NCBI RefSeq assembly: GCF_012584515.1
Contig: NZ_CP051461.1
Location: forward strand, 2,165,501 to 2,229,500
Source of the DNA: Polaromonas vacuolata
GTDB lineage: Bacteria > Pseudomonadota > Gammaproteobacteria > Burkholderiales > Burkholderiaceae_C
DNA length: 64,000 bases
Direction: 5' to 3'
A program made the translations under genes and the position numbers. Positions 1-8,561 of the stretch are shown one piece after another; positions within the stretch are counted from its first letter, which is position 1, and the number at the start of each line of letters is the position of its first letter. A model generated the notes under the pieces. That model saw only the letters and a program-made list of their open reading frames with translations, made no database searches and had not been told where the DNA came from.

Positions 1-1
1 G

Positions 2-1060
2 CTGAGCTATTTGTTCTCGGGTATGTTTATCGGCCCTACCAGTCAAGCGCCTAGAGTCGATGAGGCACGCAACGACCAGCTTTATGAGCTAGAAATAGCG
101 CTGCGCGAGATCGCTGTAAACCGCGAGAAATATGGCCAGGACATGCCGCCATGGATTGTTGACCGTACGCTGCGCAACATACTGGTTGACGCAACCGGCA
201 ACACCCATCGCAGCGAGTTCTGCATTGACAAACTTTATTCGCCAGACTCATCCACAGGCCGACTCGGTCTACTCGAATTGCGCGCTTTTGAAATGCCGCC
301 GCATGCGCGCATGAGCATTGCCCAGCAACTACTGCTGCGCGCATTGGTCGCGCGTTTTTGGAAGAAGCCTTACCAGACCCGGCTGACACGCTGGGGGACC
401 GAACTGCATGACCGCTTTTTGCTGCCTAGCTTTGTGCGTATGGACTTTGAGGATGTGCTGACCGAACTGCAAGAGGACGGTTATGCATTTGACATGGCCT
501 GGTTCGAGCCACACCTAGAGTTCCGTTTCCCCATGATTGGCCAAGTCAAGACCCACGGCATAGAACTGACGCTGCGCACGGCGCTAGAGCCTTGGCATGT
601 AATGGGTGAGGAAGGCTCGTCTAGCGGCACTGCACGCTATGTGGACTCATCGCTGGAGCGCGTCGAGGTTCATGTCACCGGCTTAAACGACAACCGCTAT
701 GTGATCACCGTCAACGGCCGCGCATTACCACTGCAAAACACCGGTACTGTTGGGGAACATGTGGCAGGCGTACGCTATAAAGCCTGGAATCCACCCTCCT
801 CGTTACACCCGTCTATCGGTGTGCACGCGCCGCTGACTTTTGACATCGTCGACACCTGGATGGAACGCTCACTAGGCGGCTGCCAATACCATGTTGCCCA
901 TCCGGGCGGGCTGAGCTATGCAACGCTGCCAGTGAACTCTTACGAGGCCGAAAGTCGTCGTTTAAGTCGCTTCTTCCAGATGGGTCACACCCCTGGAAAA
1001 ATGAAAGTTGCACCAGCCGCGCCTAGCCGCGAGTTTCCGTTCACACTGGACTTGCGCTAG
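2..1060 (+). CDS. DUF2126-family protein, C-terminal part (5' end outside window)
   Basis: The open frame runs in from the left edge, so only the last 352 residues are present. An internal ATG at 11 is probably not the start. The sequence resembles the C-terminal half of the large (about 1100-residue) DUF2126 proteins, which carry a transglutaminase-like N-terminal region. Recognisable stretches are the MPPHARMS segment and the C-terminal run around [16 protein letters not shown]. In many proteobacteria this family sits beside circularly permuted ATP-grasp, alpha-E and transglutaminase genes, exactly as here, and such neighbourhoods have been proposed to make peptide or amide-linked products. 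The substrate is unknown. The stop lies 14 bases before the GTG of the next gene, so the genes are probably co-transcribed. Confidence 0.8.
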   Translation: MSYLFSGMFIGPTSQAPRVDEARNDQLYELEIALREIAVNREKYGQDMPPWIVDRTLRNILVDATGNTHRSEFCIDKLYSPDSSTGRLGLLELRAFEMPPHARMSIAQQLLLRALVARFWKKPYQTRLTRWGTELHDRFLLPSFVRMDFEDVLTELQEDGYAFDMAWFEPHLEFRFPMIGQVKTHGIELTLRTALEPWHVMGEEGSSSGTARYVDSSLERVEVHVTGLNDNRYVITVNGRALPLQNTGTVGEHVAGVRYKAWNPPSSLHPSIGVHAPLTFDIVDTWMERSLGGCQYHVAHPGGLSYATLPVNSYEAESRRLSRFFQMGHTPGKMKVAPAAPSREFPFTLDLR

Positions 1061-1074
1061 GCGATACTGAGTAA

Positions 1075-3984
1075 GTGGAAATACAAAAAAAATTACTCTT
1101 TGATGATGTGCTGGGGGAAGACCCAGCCGAGCTCGCGTCGGAACTGGCCAGACCTGCACAGATCGGCCATTTCGACGAGTTACGCGGCAAGGTGAGACAA
1201 GACTCGCCTCTGCCGGGTGCTCCGCTACAAAACCAGAGCCAGTCGCAAAGTCAGACACAACAGCAGTCGCAGTCGCAGACGCAAACGCAGACGCAGACGC
1301 AGACACAAGCCTCTGCTCCGGCTGAGCCAATCAAAGCGTTTGCACCAATCGCGCCTTTGATGCCGTCAACACAAACGGCTAAAACGCCTGCGCCACTGGC
1401 CAATACCGAACTGACTAAAAACTGGACTGAATTTTTCAACCATTTAGGCACTGACGGCTTTAACGACTTGAGTCGGCGCAACGACAACCTCAAGCGCCAA
1501 ATACGCGACAACGGCGTGACCTACAACGTCTATGCCGATGCCAATGGACCGCAAAGACCTTGGTCGCTGAATTTGTTTCCGTTGATAGTGCCGGCACAAG
1601 AGTGGGCGGTGATTGAAGCTGGCGTAAAGCAGCGCACCCACTTACTCAACAGTGTGATGGCCGATGTTTACGGTCCGCAAACACTACTCGAACGCGGCCT
1701 TTTGCCGGCAGCCTTGGTTCTCGGCAACCCAGGCTATCTGCGCGCCATGCGCGGCAGTAAACCACCGGGCGAGCTGTTTTTACACATCGCAGCCTTTGAT
1801 TTAGCACGCGGACCAGATGGTCGCTGGTGGGTGATCTCGCAACGCACCCAAGCGCCTTCTGGCCTTGGCTATCTGCTGGAGAATCGCTTGAGCGTCTCAA
1901 GTCAGTTTCCCGAGGCTTTTCGGGAAATGCGGGTCCAACGCTTGGCCGACTCCTATAAAACGCTGGTTAGCAATTTGCGTAGACTGAGCCCGAACGGTGC
2001 TCAAAGCCGCATCGTATTGCTCACGCCTGGCCCTTATAACGAGACTTACTTCGAGCATGCTTATCTGGCACGCTATCTGGGTCTAACCTTGGTCGAGGGC
2101 AGTGATTTGATGGTTAGAGATGAAAAGCTTTATCTCAAAACCCTCAAAGGCCTGGAACCCGTGCATGGCCTGCTCAAACGCCTAGACGACGAATTTCTTG
2201 ATCCGCTAGAGCTCAAAGCCGACTCCACCTTGGGCGTACCCGGCCTGCTACAAGCAATACGTGCGGGCAATGTTTTGGTAGCCAACGCGCCTGGCTCGGC
2301 GTTTCTTGAGTCCAGTGCCATTTTGGGATTTTTACCCGCACTATCACGCCATCTTTTGGGCCAGACTTTAAGCTTGCCGTCGCTAGCGACCTGGTGGTGC
2401 GGCGAACAAGCCGTCATGAAAGGCATGCTGGCGCAACTGAAAAACTGTGTAATTAAGCCGACCTATCCCGGCACAGGCATGACCTCAGTCATAGGCCACA
2501 GCTTAAGTCCAACTGACTTAGCTAAATGGGCTGAACGCATAACACGCCAAGGCGAAGACTACACGGTTCAGTCTTATCTGCCCTTGTCACAAAACCCAAC
2601 TTGGCAGGGTGAACGCATCTCACCACGCTCCACAGTGCTGCGTGTGTTTGCACTAGCCGATGGTGAAGGCGGATGGCAGGTCTTACCAGGAGGGCTGGCC
2701 CGACTGGCAGGTAAAAGCGAGAACATTGCATCCATGCAGCGCGGCGGCACCAGCGCTGACGTATGGGCTTTAGGCGGGTTAAAAACCGATTCGACGCGCA
2801 ACCCATCTCCAGCTAAAACGCCAGCAACTGTAGCCACTGCGCCGGCTGACTCGTTGGCACAGAAAGAAACGCCCAAAGCAACTAGCCTGACTGCCACCAT
2901 TGAGCTAGGCTTTACGCCCGCCAATCCACTGCATACCGAGACACAAAAACGCCAAGTCACCAGCCGAGCCGCAGAAAATCTTTACTGGCTAGGCCGTTAT
3001 ACCGAGCGTGCGGAAAATTCGCTACGTTTGGCCCAAATCACGCTGCGATGTCTGAGCGGAGAAGACCAATCATCTCAACCATTGCTGGCCTGGCTTAGCG
3101 AGATGGCGGTTAGCAACGGCCTGGTTAACGACACAGTGCCGCCAGCGACTGAAGCGCTGCGCGTTTTCGAACGCTCACTCATAACAGCGCTAGCCGATAC
3201 TGAAAAAGGCGCTAGCGTAGCGCGTAACTTGAGCGCCATAAAAAATACGGCAGCATCCGTTCGAGAGCGCTTGTCGCAAGAGCAGTGGCACGTGATTGTG
3301 CGAGCAGAACAAGATTTCCTAGCGATTTGCGCCGGTTTCCAAAAAACCACGAAAGACGGCCCACACTCTCTAGAGTATTCCTGCGTGGAGGCGTTGCGCG
3401 CTTTGGAAACCGGTAGTGGTTTTTTAGCCGCGATGACAGGCGCGCAGACCGACCGCATGGTGCGCGACGACGGATGGCGCATGCTCAGCATAGGCCGACA
3501 TATCGAGCGTTTTGCGACTTTGTCAGCAGCACTGGCCACTGGCTTTCGCACCCATGCCGTATTTGATGATGGTGGATTTAATGCCTTATTGGCACTGTTT
3601 GACAGCACCATTACCTTTCACGCCCAATTCCAGCAGCGGCGCGATTTGCCCGCATTGCTAGACTTGCTGGTGCTGGACCGTAACAACCCGCGCTCCCTTT
3701 CTTGGGTGCTGCAAACGCTAAAAGGCAGGCTGGCCAAACTAGAAGCCGGTTCTGCTGAGGATTTAGCAGAATTATTGACCGGCATATCTGACCCCGCAAC
3801 CTGGCATATAGAAGACTTGCTGGCGGTAAAAGAAGATACAAAAGACAGCCCACAGCCCAATATTCATGACAATTTAATCACCCTACTGACCCAATTTCAG
3901 GAATCAGCATTTGCACTATCTGATCGCATCAGTCGGCGCTATTTCAGCCATGCCAGCGCAAGCAATTACAGCGTAGGCACTTAA
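1075..3984 (+). CDS. Fused circularly permuted ATP-grasp / alpha-E protein
   Basis: This 969-residue protein joins two modules that are often separate genes. Residues about 125-500 form a circularly permuted ATP-grasp (DUF404/DUF407 type, for example VIKPTYPGTGM near residue 460). Residues about 625-960 are an all-helical alpha-E (DUF403) domain opening with SRAAENLYWLGRYTERAEN. ATP-grasp enzymes form amide bonds through acyl-phosphate intermediates, and the alpha-E partner has no settled function. The GTG at 1075 is the likely start, 14 bases after the previous stop. Residues about 53-79 are a Gln/Ser/Thr-only tract encoded by CAG/ACG hexamer repeats, absent from the conserved core. A second low-complexity Ala/Thr/Pro linker lies at about 575-605, between the domains. 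Product and substrate are unknown. Confidence 0.85.
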   Translation: MEIQKKLLFDDVLGEDPAELASELARPAQIGHFDELRGKVRQDSPLPGAPLQNQSQSQSQTQQQSQSQTQTQTQTQTQASAPAEPIKAFAPIAPLMPSTQTAKTPAPLANTELTKNWTEFFNHLGTDGFNDLSRRNDNLKRQIRDNGVTYNVYADANGPQRPWSLNLFPLIVPAQEWAVIEAGVKQRTHLLNSVMADVYGPQTLLERGLLPAALVLGNPGYLRAMRGSKPPGELFLHIAAFDLARGPDGRWWVISQRTQAPSGLGYLLENRLSVSSQFPEAFREMRVQRLADSYKTLVSNLRRLSPNGAQSRIVLLTPGPYNETYFEHAYLARYLGLTLVEGSDLMVRDEKLYLKTLKGLEPVHGLLKRLDDEFLDPLELKADSTLGVPGLLQAIRAGNVLVANAPGSAFLESSAILGFLPALSRHLLGQTLSLPSLATWWCGEQAVMKGMLAQLKNCVIKPTYPGTGMTSVIGHSLSPTDLAKWAERITRQGEDYTVQSYLPLSQNPTWQGERISPRSTVLRVFALADGEGGWQVLPGGLARLAGKSENIASMQRGGTSADVWALGGLKTDSTRNPSPAKTPATVATAPADSLAQKETPKATSLTATIELGFTPANPLHTETQKRQVTSRAAENLYWLGRYTERAENSLRLAQITLRCLSGEDQSSQPLLAWLSEMAVSNGLVNDTVPPATEALRVFERSLITALADTEKGASVARNLSAIKNTAASVRERLSQEQWHVIVRAEQDFLAICAGFQKTTKDGPHSLEYSCVEALRALETGSGFLAAMTGAQTDRMVRDDGWRMLSIGRHIERFATLSAALATGFRTHAVFDDGGFNALLALFDSTITFHAQFQQRRDLPALLDLLVLDRNNPRSLSWVLQTLKGRLAKLEAGSAEDLAELLTGISDPATWHIEDLLAVKEDTKDSPQPNIHDNLITLLTQFQESAFALSDRISRRYFSHASASNYSVGT
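1231..1312 (+). repeat. Microsatellite-like CAG/ACG tract coding for poly(Q-S/T)
   Basis: An imperfect run of cag-acg/tcg hexamers encodes alternating Gln with Ser or Thr near the N-terminus of the ATP-grasp/alpha-E protein. The most regular part is four to five consecutive CAGACG units around 1276-1305. Each unit is six bases, so slippage by a whole unit would change linker length without breaking the frame. Confidence 0.85.
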
Positions 3985-3999
3985 CATAGTCATCGCCTT

Positions 4000-4923
4000 A
4001 TGCTGCTCAACCTCATCCACGAAACTCGCTACCACTACACACCTTCGGTAGAAAATGCCCACCATGTGTTGCATCTCAAGCCTGCAAATCAATCTGGCCA
4101 GCAGATACTCAGCCACAGCTTGAGCATAGTGCCAAAGCCAGCAGAGCAGCGCGAAGTCACTGACGTCTACGGCAACAGCAGTACCTTTTTTTCGCTACGC
4201 GGCGAGCACGACAGGCTTTGCGTAATCGCCAACAGCGTCGTCAAAACTAGTGCGGCTCAACCTGCGTCTAGCATGACGGGTTTGGCTTGGGAAAGCGTGC
4301 GCGATCAATTTCGCTATCGCGCAGGCGTGGCCTACAGCAGCGCTTGGGAGTTTTTGTTTGCCTCACCCTATGTGCCTCGCGATGACGCTTTTGTAGCGTT
4401 CGCCCTGCCCAGCTTCACCACTAATCGGCCGCTACCAGAAGCCGCGCATGACTTGATGCAGCGCATACACAGCAGCATGAAATACGAAAGCCACAGCACT
4501 GAAGTCAATACCCCGGCGCTAGAAGCTTTGCGCCAAGGTAAAGGCGTCTGTCAAGATTTTGCCCACATCATGGTGGCCTGCTGCCGCGCCATGGGTTTGC
4601 CGGCGCGCTATGTCAGCGGCTATATGCTGACCCATCCGCCAGCGGGTCAAGCACGACTGATTGGCAGCGATGCCTCGCATGCCTGGGCATCGGTTTATTG
4701 CCCAATGACGGACGGCACCAGTCATTGGTTAGACTACGATCCGACCAACGACAGAGCACCTGGCGAAGATTATGTGACGCTCGCCACAGGTCGAGATTTT
4801 CTCGATGTCTCGCCGCTGCGCGGAGTCATTCGCGGCGGAGCACAACACATACTCACGGTTGCTGTGACAGTCATGCCGTTGGCCAACTTTGCAGATGAAA
4901 CCATCTCTCTAAAAAATTTTTAA
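4000..4923 (+). CDS. Transglutaminase-like cysteine protease family protein
   Basis: This 307-residue protein has the bacterial transglutaminase N-terminal domain (residues about 1-80) followed by the transglutaminase-like core. The expected Cys-His-Asp triad is visible: Cys184 in GKGVCQDFAH, His227 in SDASHAWASV and Asp247 in YDPTND. Proteins of this type may act as peptidases or amidases, or catalyse acyl transfer, and the substrate cannot be told from sequence. No signal peptide is evident, so the protein is probably cytoplasmic. It starts 15 bases after the ATP-grasp/alpha-E stop, completing the DUF2126 / ATP-grasp / alpha-E / transglutaminase cluster, so the proteins probably work on one substrate. 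Confidence 0.88.
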   Translation: MLLNLIHETRYHYTPSVENAHHVLHLKPANQSGQQILSHSLSIVPKPAEQREVTDVYGNSSTFFSLRGEHDRLCVIANSVVKTSAAQPASSMTGLAWESVRDQFRYRAGVAYSSAWEFLFASPYVPRDDAFVAFALPSFTTNRPLPEAAHDLMQRIHSSMKYESHSTEVNTPALEALRQGKGVCQDFAHIMVACCRAMGLPARYVSGYMLTHPPAGQARLIGSDASHAWASVYCPMTDGTSHWLDYDPTNDRAPGEDYVTLATGRDFLDVSPLRGVIRGGAQHILTVAVTVMPLANFADETISLKNF

Positions 4924-4943
4924 CCCCCAAAGGAATCCACACC

Positions 4944-5420
4944 ATGAGCCATAACGTTTACGACAAACTCGCCAGCCTCGCGATCACACTGCCACCCGTG
5001 TCCGCACCCGCAGCGGCCTACGTGCCATTCGCCATAAGCGGCAAACTGATATTTTTTAGCGGCCATTTAGCCAAGCAAGATGGCAAGGTATGGGTCGGCC
5101 AATTTGGCAAAAACATCAGCACAGAAGAAGGCAAGCTAGCTGCACGACTGGTGGCAATTGATTTGATGGGCTCACTGCATGCCGCGCTCAGCACTGTTGG
5201 TAAAGACTTAAACAGCGTCACACGGATTGTCAAACTCATGAGTCTGGTCAATTCAACCGGCGACTTTACCGATCAGCATCTGGTGACCAATGGTGCGAGC
5301 GAGCTGTTTGGCGAAGTCTTTGGAAAAGAGATTGGCGCCCATGCCCGCAGCGCTTTTGGAGTGGCACAAATTCCTATGGGCGCCTGCGTTGAAATTGAGA
5401 TGATTGCAGAAATTAGCTGA
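4944..5420 (+). CDS. RidA/YjgF-family protein
   Basis: This 158-residue protein belongs to the RidA (YjgF/YER057c/UK114) superfamily, with the characteristic GKLIFFSGHLAKQDGKV strand region and a C-terminal HARSAFGVAQIPMGACVEIE. The last motif holds the conserved Arg that binds the substrate carboxylate in RidA enzymes. Canonical RidA hydrolyses reactive enamines/imines, but this longer subgroup (about 150-160 residues) is less well characterised and may deaminate something else. An AAAGGA ribosome site precedes the ATG, and the gap from the transglutaminase stop is 20 bases. It is probably the last gene of the amidoligase-like operon, although the link may be only positional. Confidence 0.87.
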   Translation: MSHNVYDKLASLAITLPPVSAPAAAYVPFAISGKLIFFSGHLAKQDGKVWVGQFGKNISTEEGKLAARLVAIDLMGSLHAALSTVGKDLNSVTRIVKLMSLVNSTGDFTDQHLVTNGASELFGEVFGKEIGAHARSAFGVAQIPMGACVEIEMIAEIS

Positions 5421-5721
5421 CCAACTGAGCTAACTGTGCCAACAAACCAGCCTTAGCCGCTTGGTGTTGGCGGTACATAAAGACTGGCTATCAAGTGCCT
5501 ATCGACACTCTGTAGCCAAGTCACGGCATTGCGCTAAAACTGAAAAATTAGTGACGCAAATTTCGATTGTTTGTAGTGCACAAAATAATTTAAATTTTTA
5601 TCTTTAAATTAAACAGTCGTATCAACTAAGGCCTGGGTTACATCGCATGACCCAGACCCATTTCCCAACATAAGAATTATGTGTCTTAAAATGTCGCACA
5701 TATTTCATGTGAGTCAAATTC
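5421..5721. other. Intergenic region before the pilin operon
   Basis: About 300 bases without a plausible gene, AT-rich from about 5540 on. It must hold the end of the preceding transcript and the promoter of the pilin operon. I see no convincing terminator hairpin and no confident -35/-10 pair. Confidence 0.6.
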
Positions 5722-6402
5722 ATGCACGCCTATCTTGCCCAAAATTTCAGACTGAACTACTGCTCGATTAACCACTCAATTTACTATTCGATTAGCCGCT
5801 CAAAAGATAAACAAGATAATGAACCAACGCGGCCCACATACACTTTTAAAAATCTATTTCGGTCTCGCTATAGTCACGGCTTTACGCTAATCGAAACGCT
5901 GATGGTGGTATCCATCACCGCCATCTTGCTGGCCATTACCCTCCCGAGTATGCGCAGCATGATTGAAAAATCTTCAGTCAGCAGCGCTGTCAACGCTTTT
6001 AGCACAGCTGTGAATCTCACCCGTGTTGAAGCCATTAAACGCGGTATTTCAGTGGTCATGTGTCCCAGCACTAATGCAGACACAGCAGATCCTAGCTGTC
6101 TTAGCAATGGCAGCGACTGGAGCGGTGGTTGGATTATTTTTACTGATCGTTTAAAAAGTAATTCATTCTCCAGCGCCAACAGCATCTTGATTCAAGCCCA
6201 AGGCGGCTTAAGAGGCAGCGGTCCCATTACACAAAATCCGATAGCAATTTTGGTCTTTAGACCCAACGGCCTTATGAGCGCTGTAACCAGTGAAATCAGT
6301 TTCGATTCACCCTCAATCAGTAGCGAACAAAAGCGTCGCCTGTGTCTCGGTCCTAGTGGTCGCCCACAGTTAATCAATGATCCCTCAAAGGTCTGCACAT
6401 GA
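5722..6402 (+). CDS. fimT: Type IV pilus minor pilin FimT/FimU (GspH-like)
   Basis: A prepilin with the PilD cleavage motif SHG|FTLIETLM, Glu at mature position 5 and a hydrophobic N-terminal helix, followed by a GspH/FimT-type globular domain with paired cysteines. It should be a low-abundance pseudopilin priming pilus assembly in the inner membrane. The mature part is about 173 residues. The leader is oddly long at 53 residues. ATG 5722 is the only canonical start between the in-frame TGA at 5710 and the cleavage site, and no clear Shine-Dalgarno sequence precedes it. The ATG of pilV overlaps the stop (ATGA), so this is the first gene of a translationally coupled operon. Confidence 0.88.
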   Translation: MHAYLAQNFRLNYCSINHSIYYSISRSKDKQDNEPTRPTYTFKNLFRSRYSHGFTLIETLMVVSITAILLAITLPSMRSMIEKSSVSSAVNAFSTAVNLTRVEAIKRGISVVMCPSTNADTADPSCLSNGSDWSGGWIIFTDRLKSNSFSSANSILIQAQGGLRGSGPITQNPIAILVFRPNGLMSAVTSEISFDSPSISSEQKRRLCLGPSGRPQLINDPSKVCT

Positions 6403-6962
6403 AGCAACTTAAACCGCAAAAAGGCTCATCGCTGATAGAAGTTCTTGTGTCCATTTTGATAGTGTGTCTTGGTTTACTCGGCATGGCGAGCATGGTGGCC
6501 GCGTCAGTCCAATACGTAAAATTAGCCCAATTCCAAACCATTGGCACACAGCTAGCAGAAGCTTATGCAGAGAATTTACGCGCTAACACCAGCGGCTTTT
6601 ATGCTGGCAACTACAACCGATCAATCGCTTACGACGGGGATTCAAGTAACCTAGAAGTACCCACATGCATCATAACTTCGCTTTGCACGCCGAGTGAAAT
6701 CGCCAACATCGACAAGGCAGTATGGCTAAATGATTTACGTCGCCGCTTACCCGCCGGCGGCGCCTATGTTTTACGTGATGAGAACAATACTTTGGCCGCT
6801 GATATATGGATCATGTGGGTCGATCCCAGTCTTGCTTTTAGCATTGGTAATGATTTATCAGTTTCCAGCACTGGTGGTGACCAATGTCCGGCTGCATCCA
6901 TAGCCGGATTAGCAAACACTACGCCCCAGCCGCGCTGCATGTATTTTCGGGTGAGCATATGA
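6399..6962 (+). CDS. pilV: Type IV pilus minor pilin PilV
   Basis: This 187-residue prepilin has a short nine-residue leader ending in KG, then SSLIEVLVSILIVCLGLLGM, the typical PilV start with Glu5. The rest is the small globular head with pairs of cysteines. PilV belongs to the minor pilin complex with FimT/FimU, PilW, PilX and PilE that primes pilus assembly and carries PilY1 to the tip. Both ends overlap neighbours by ATGA, arguing for tight translational coupling. Confidence 0.9.
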   Translation: MKQLKPQKGSSLIEVLVSILIVCLGLLGMASMVAASVQYVKLAQFQTIGTQLAEAYAENLRANTSGFYAGNYNRSIAYDGDSSNLEVPTCIITSLCTPSEIANIDKAVWLNDLRRRLPAGGAYVLRDENNTLAADIWIMWVDPSLAFSIGNDLSVSSTGGDQCPAASIAGLANTTPQPRCMYFRVSI

Positions 6963-7966
6963 ATAAATATTTGACAACTCATTTGCTCTCGCATTTGTCT
7001 GTGCCTAACCAAAATACAAAAAAACCAGTCACAGTAAAAATCCGTCAAACACGAATCAAGCAGCTTGGCATGAGCTTGGTCGAGCTGATGATTAGCATTA
7101 CTTTAGGCTTGGTAGTAGTTGGCTCAATTCTCTCGGTTTACCTCTCGACGGCAAGGAGTAGTCAACAAAATATTGCACTGGCCCGCATGAATGAAGATGC
7201 CGCGATTGCCATGGCCTTTATTGGCAACTACATACGCGTTACCGGCTACAGCCCACCGCAAATATTGGTGACTGCAGCAACCGTCGTCAGTGATGGTGTT
7301 AGCCACTCAGTAGTAGACCGTAATTTCATACAAACAAGCATTCGCGCATGTGACAACGGCTTTACCGATCCAAAGGTCGCATTCGATTTGCTAGCTTGCA
7401 GCGCTACTATTGCGCCCGGAAAATCAGCGCTAGCACTGCGCTTTGAGGGAGACACTGATGACACACAGGGAACCGACACCAACCCGGGTGACTGCCTCGC
7501 CCATCCAGTCAGTGTCACGACTGACTCAAGCATGGGTCAGGCACTTAGTTACAAGCTGATAGACAACCGAATTTTTCTTGCCGACAACACTAATAGCGGT
7601 GCGCCAGAACTCAACTGCATTGGCAATGGCGGAGATGGCGTCACAGCGATCTCGCCACAAGCGCTAATCGAATCGGTTGAATCCATGTTTTTACGCTTTG
7701 GGCTTGCTGATATGGCGGGCAATAAATTAGTCACTAGCTACCTCACGCAGACACAGCTTGAACCGACTAACGCGACTGTCGACACAACTGAGAGCCGCTG
7801 GGGCCGCGTGATTAGCGTAAAAGTCTGCTTGGTTATGCGCAGCCAATACCCTGTACCTGAGGGCGGGGGGAGCTACATTGACTGCGACGGTTTAGCGCAA
7901 ACCTCAAGCGACAAATTTCTGCGCCGCAGCTTTACCAACACCTACACCTTGCGCAACCGAGTTTAA
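6959..7966 (+). CDS. pilW: Type IV pilus minor pilin PilW
   Basis: I place the start at ATG 6959, which overlaps the pilV stop (ATGA), and not at the longer in-frame start at 6884 inside pilV. This gives 335 residues. The leader is 37 residues and ends in QLG, followed by MSLVELMISITLGLVVVGSI, with Glu5. The C-terminal head contains several Cys and a RWGRVISVKVCLVMRS segment typical of PilW. It acts with PilV, PilX, FimT and PilE in the pilus-priming subcomplex. Confidence 0.9.
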   Translation: MNKYLTTHLLSHLSVPNQNTKKPVTVKIRQTRIKQLGMSLVELMISITLGLVVVGSILSVYLSTARSSQQNIALARMNEDAAIAMAFIGNYIRVTGYSPPQILVTAATVVSDGVSHSVVDRNFIQTSIRACDNGFTDPKVAFDLLACSATIAPGKSALALRFEGDTDDTQGTDTNPGDCLAHPVSVTTDSSMGQALSYKLIDNRIFLADNTNSGAPELNCIGNGGDGVTAISPQALIESVESMFLRFGLADMAGNKLVTSYLTQTQLEPTNATVDTTESRWGRVISVKVCLVMRSQYPVPEGGGSYIDCDGLAQTSSDKFLRRSFTNTYTLRNRV

Positions 7967-7972
7967 ATTGCG

Positions 7973-8545
7973 ATGACTAAAAAAAACTTTTACACCAACT
8001 GGAAACCCAGCCAGCAAAAGCGCGGCACAGTTTTGGCGACGACCTTAATTTTGTTAGTGGTGATGTCTTTAGTGGCAGCTATGGCTTTGAAACATTCAAT
8101 CGCCAGTGAGCAAATCTCTAAGAGCATGCGCACCAGCGCAGTGGCATTGCAAAGCGCAGAAACAGCCTTACGGCAATGTGAAAATGCGATAAAAATCGAC
8201 AGCAACACAATCGAAGGCAGAGCATTGATCAGTCTAGAAATGCCGGACTCGCAGGCCTCAGGCAGTCGTCCTACTCAGTGGAAGCTGCGGACAAACTGGA
8301 CCACCGCGGCCAACTTAAGCAATCGAATTTCGACCAATCTTATAGCCGCTACGGGCATGCGACCCAAGCCTGATGCACGCTGCATGATCGAGAAATTTCG
8401 ACTGCCGCGGCTTGATCCAGACGTAACCCTAAGCGACCCATACCTAATCACTGCGGTGGGCTTTAGTCCGGATTACCAGAGCGATGCAAACGCTAACGGC
8501 ACAGCCGGAAGCGAGGCATGGGTGCAAAGTATTTTTCAACCTTAA
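7973..8545 (+). CDS. pilX: Type IV pilus minor pilin PilX
   Basis: This 190-residue PilX-like protein has a QKRG|TVLATTLILLVVM processing site. Mature position 5 is Thr, not Glu. Lack of Glu5 is usual for PilX/GspK-type tip pseudopilins, which cap the pseudopilus. It starts six bases after the pilW stop and lies directly upstream of pilY1, its usual neighbour. The C-terminus ends SEAWVQSIFQP, as expected for a complete gene. Confidence 0.87.
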   Translation: MTKKNFYTNWKPSQQKRGTVLATTLILLVVMSLVAAMALKHSIASEQISKSMRTSAVALQSAETALRQCENAIKIDSNTIEGRALISLEMPDSQASGSRPTQWKLRTNWTTAANLSNRISTNLIAATGMRPKPDARCMIEKFRLPRLDPDVTLSDPYLITAVGFSPDYQSDANANGTAGSEAWVQSIFQP

Positions 8546-8561
8546 GTGTGGGATTAACAGC

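Noticed and set aside
1251..1511. Antisense open frame with a Cys-Val-Cys-Val repeat
   Set aside because: It is only the reverse reading of the CAG/ACG repeat in the ATP-grasp gene.
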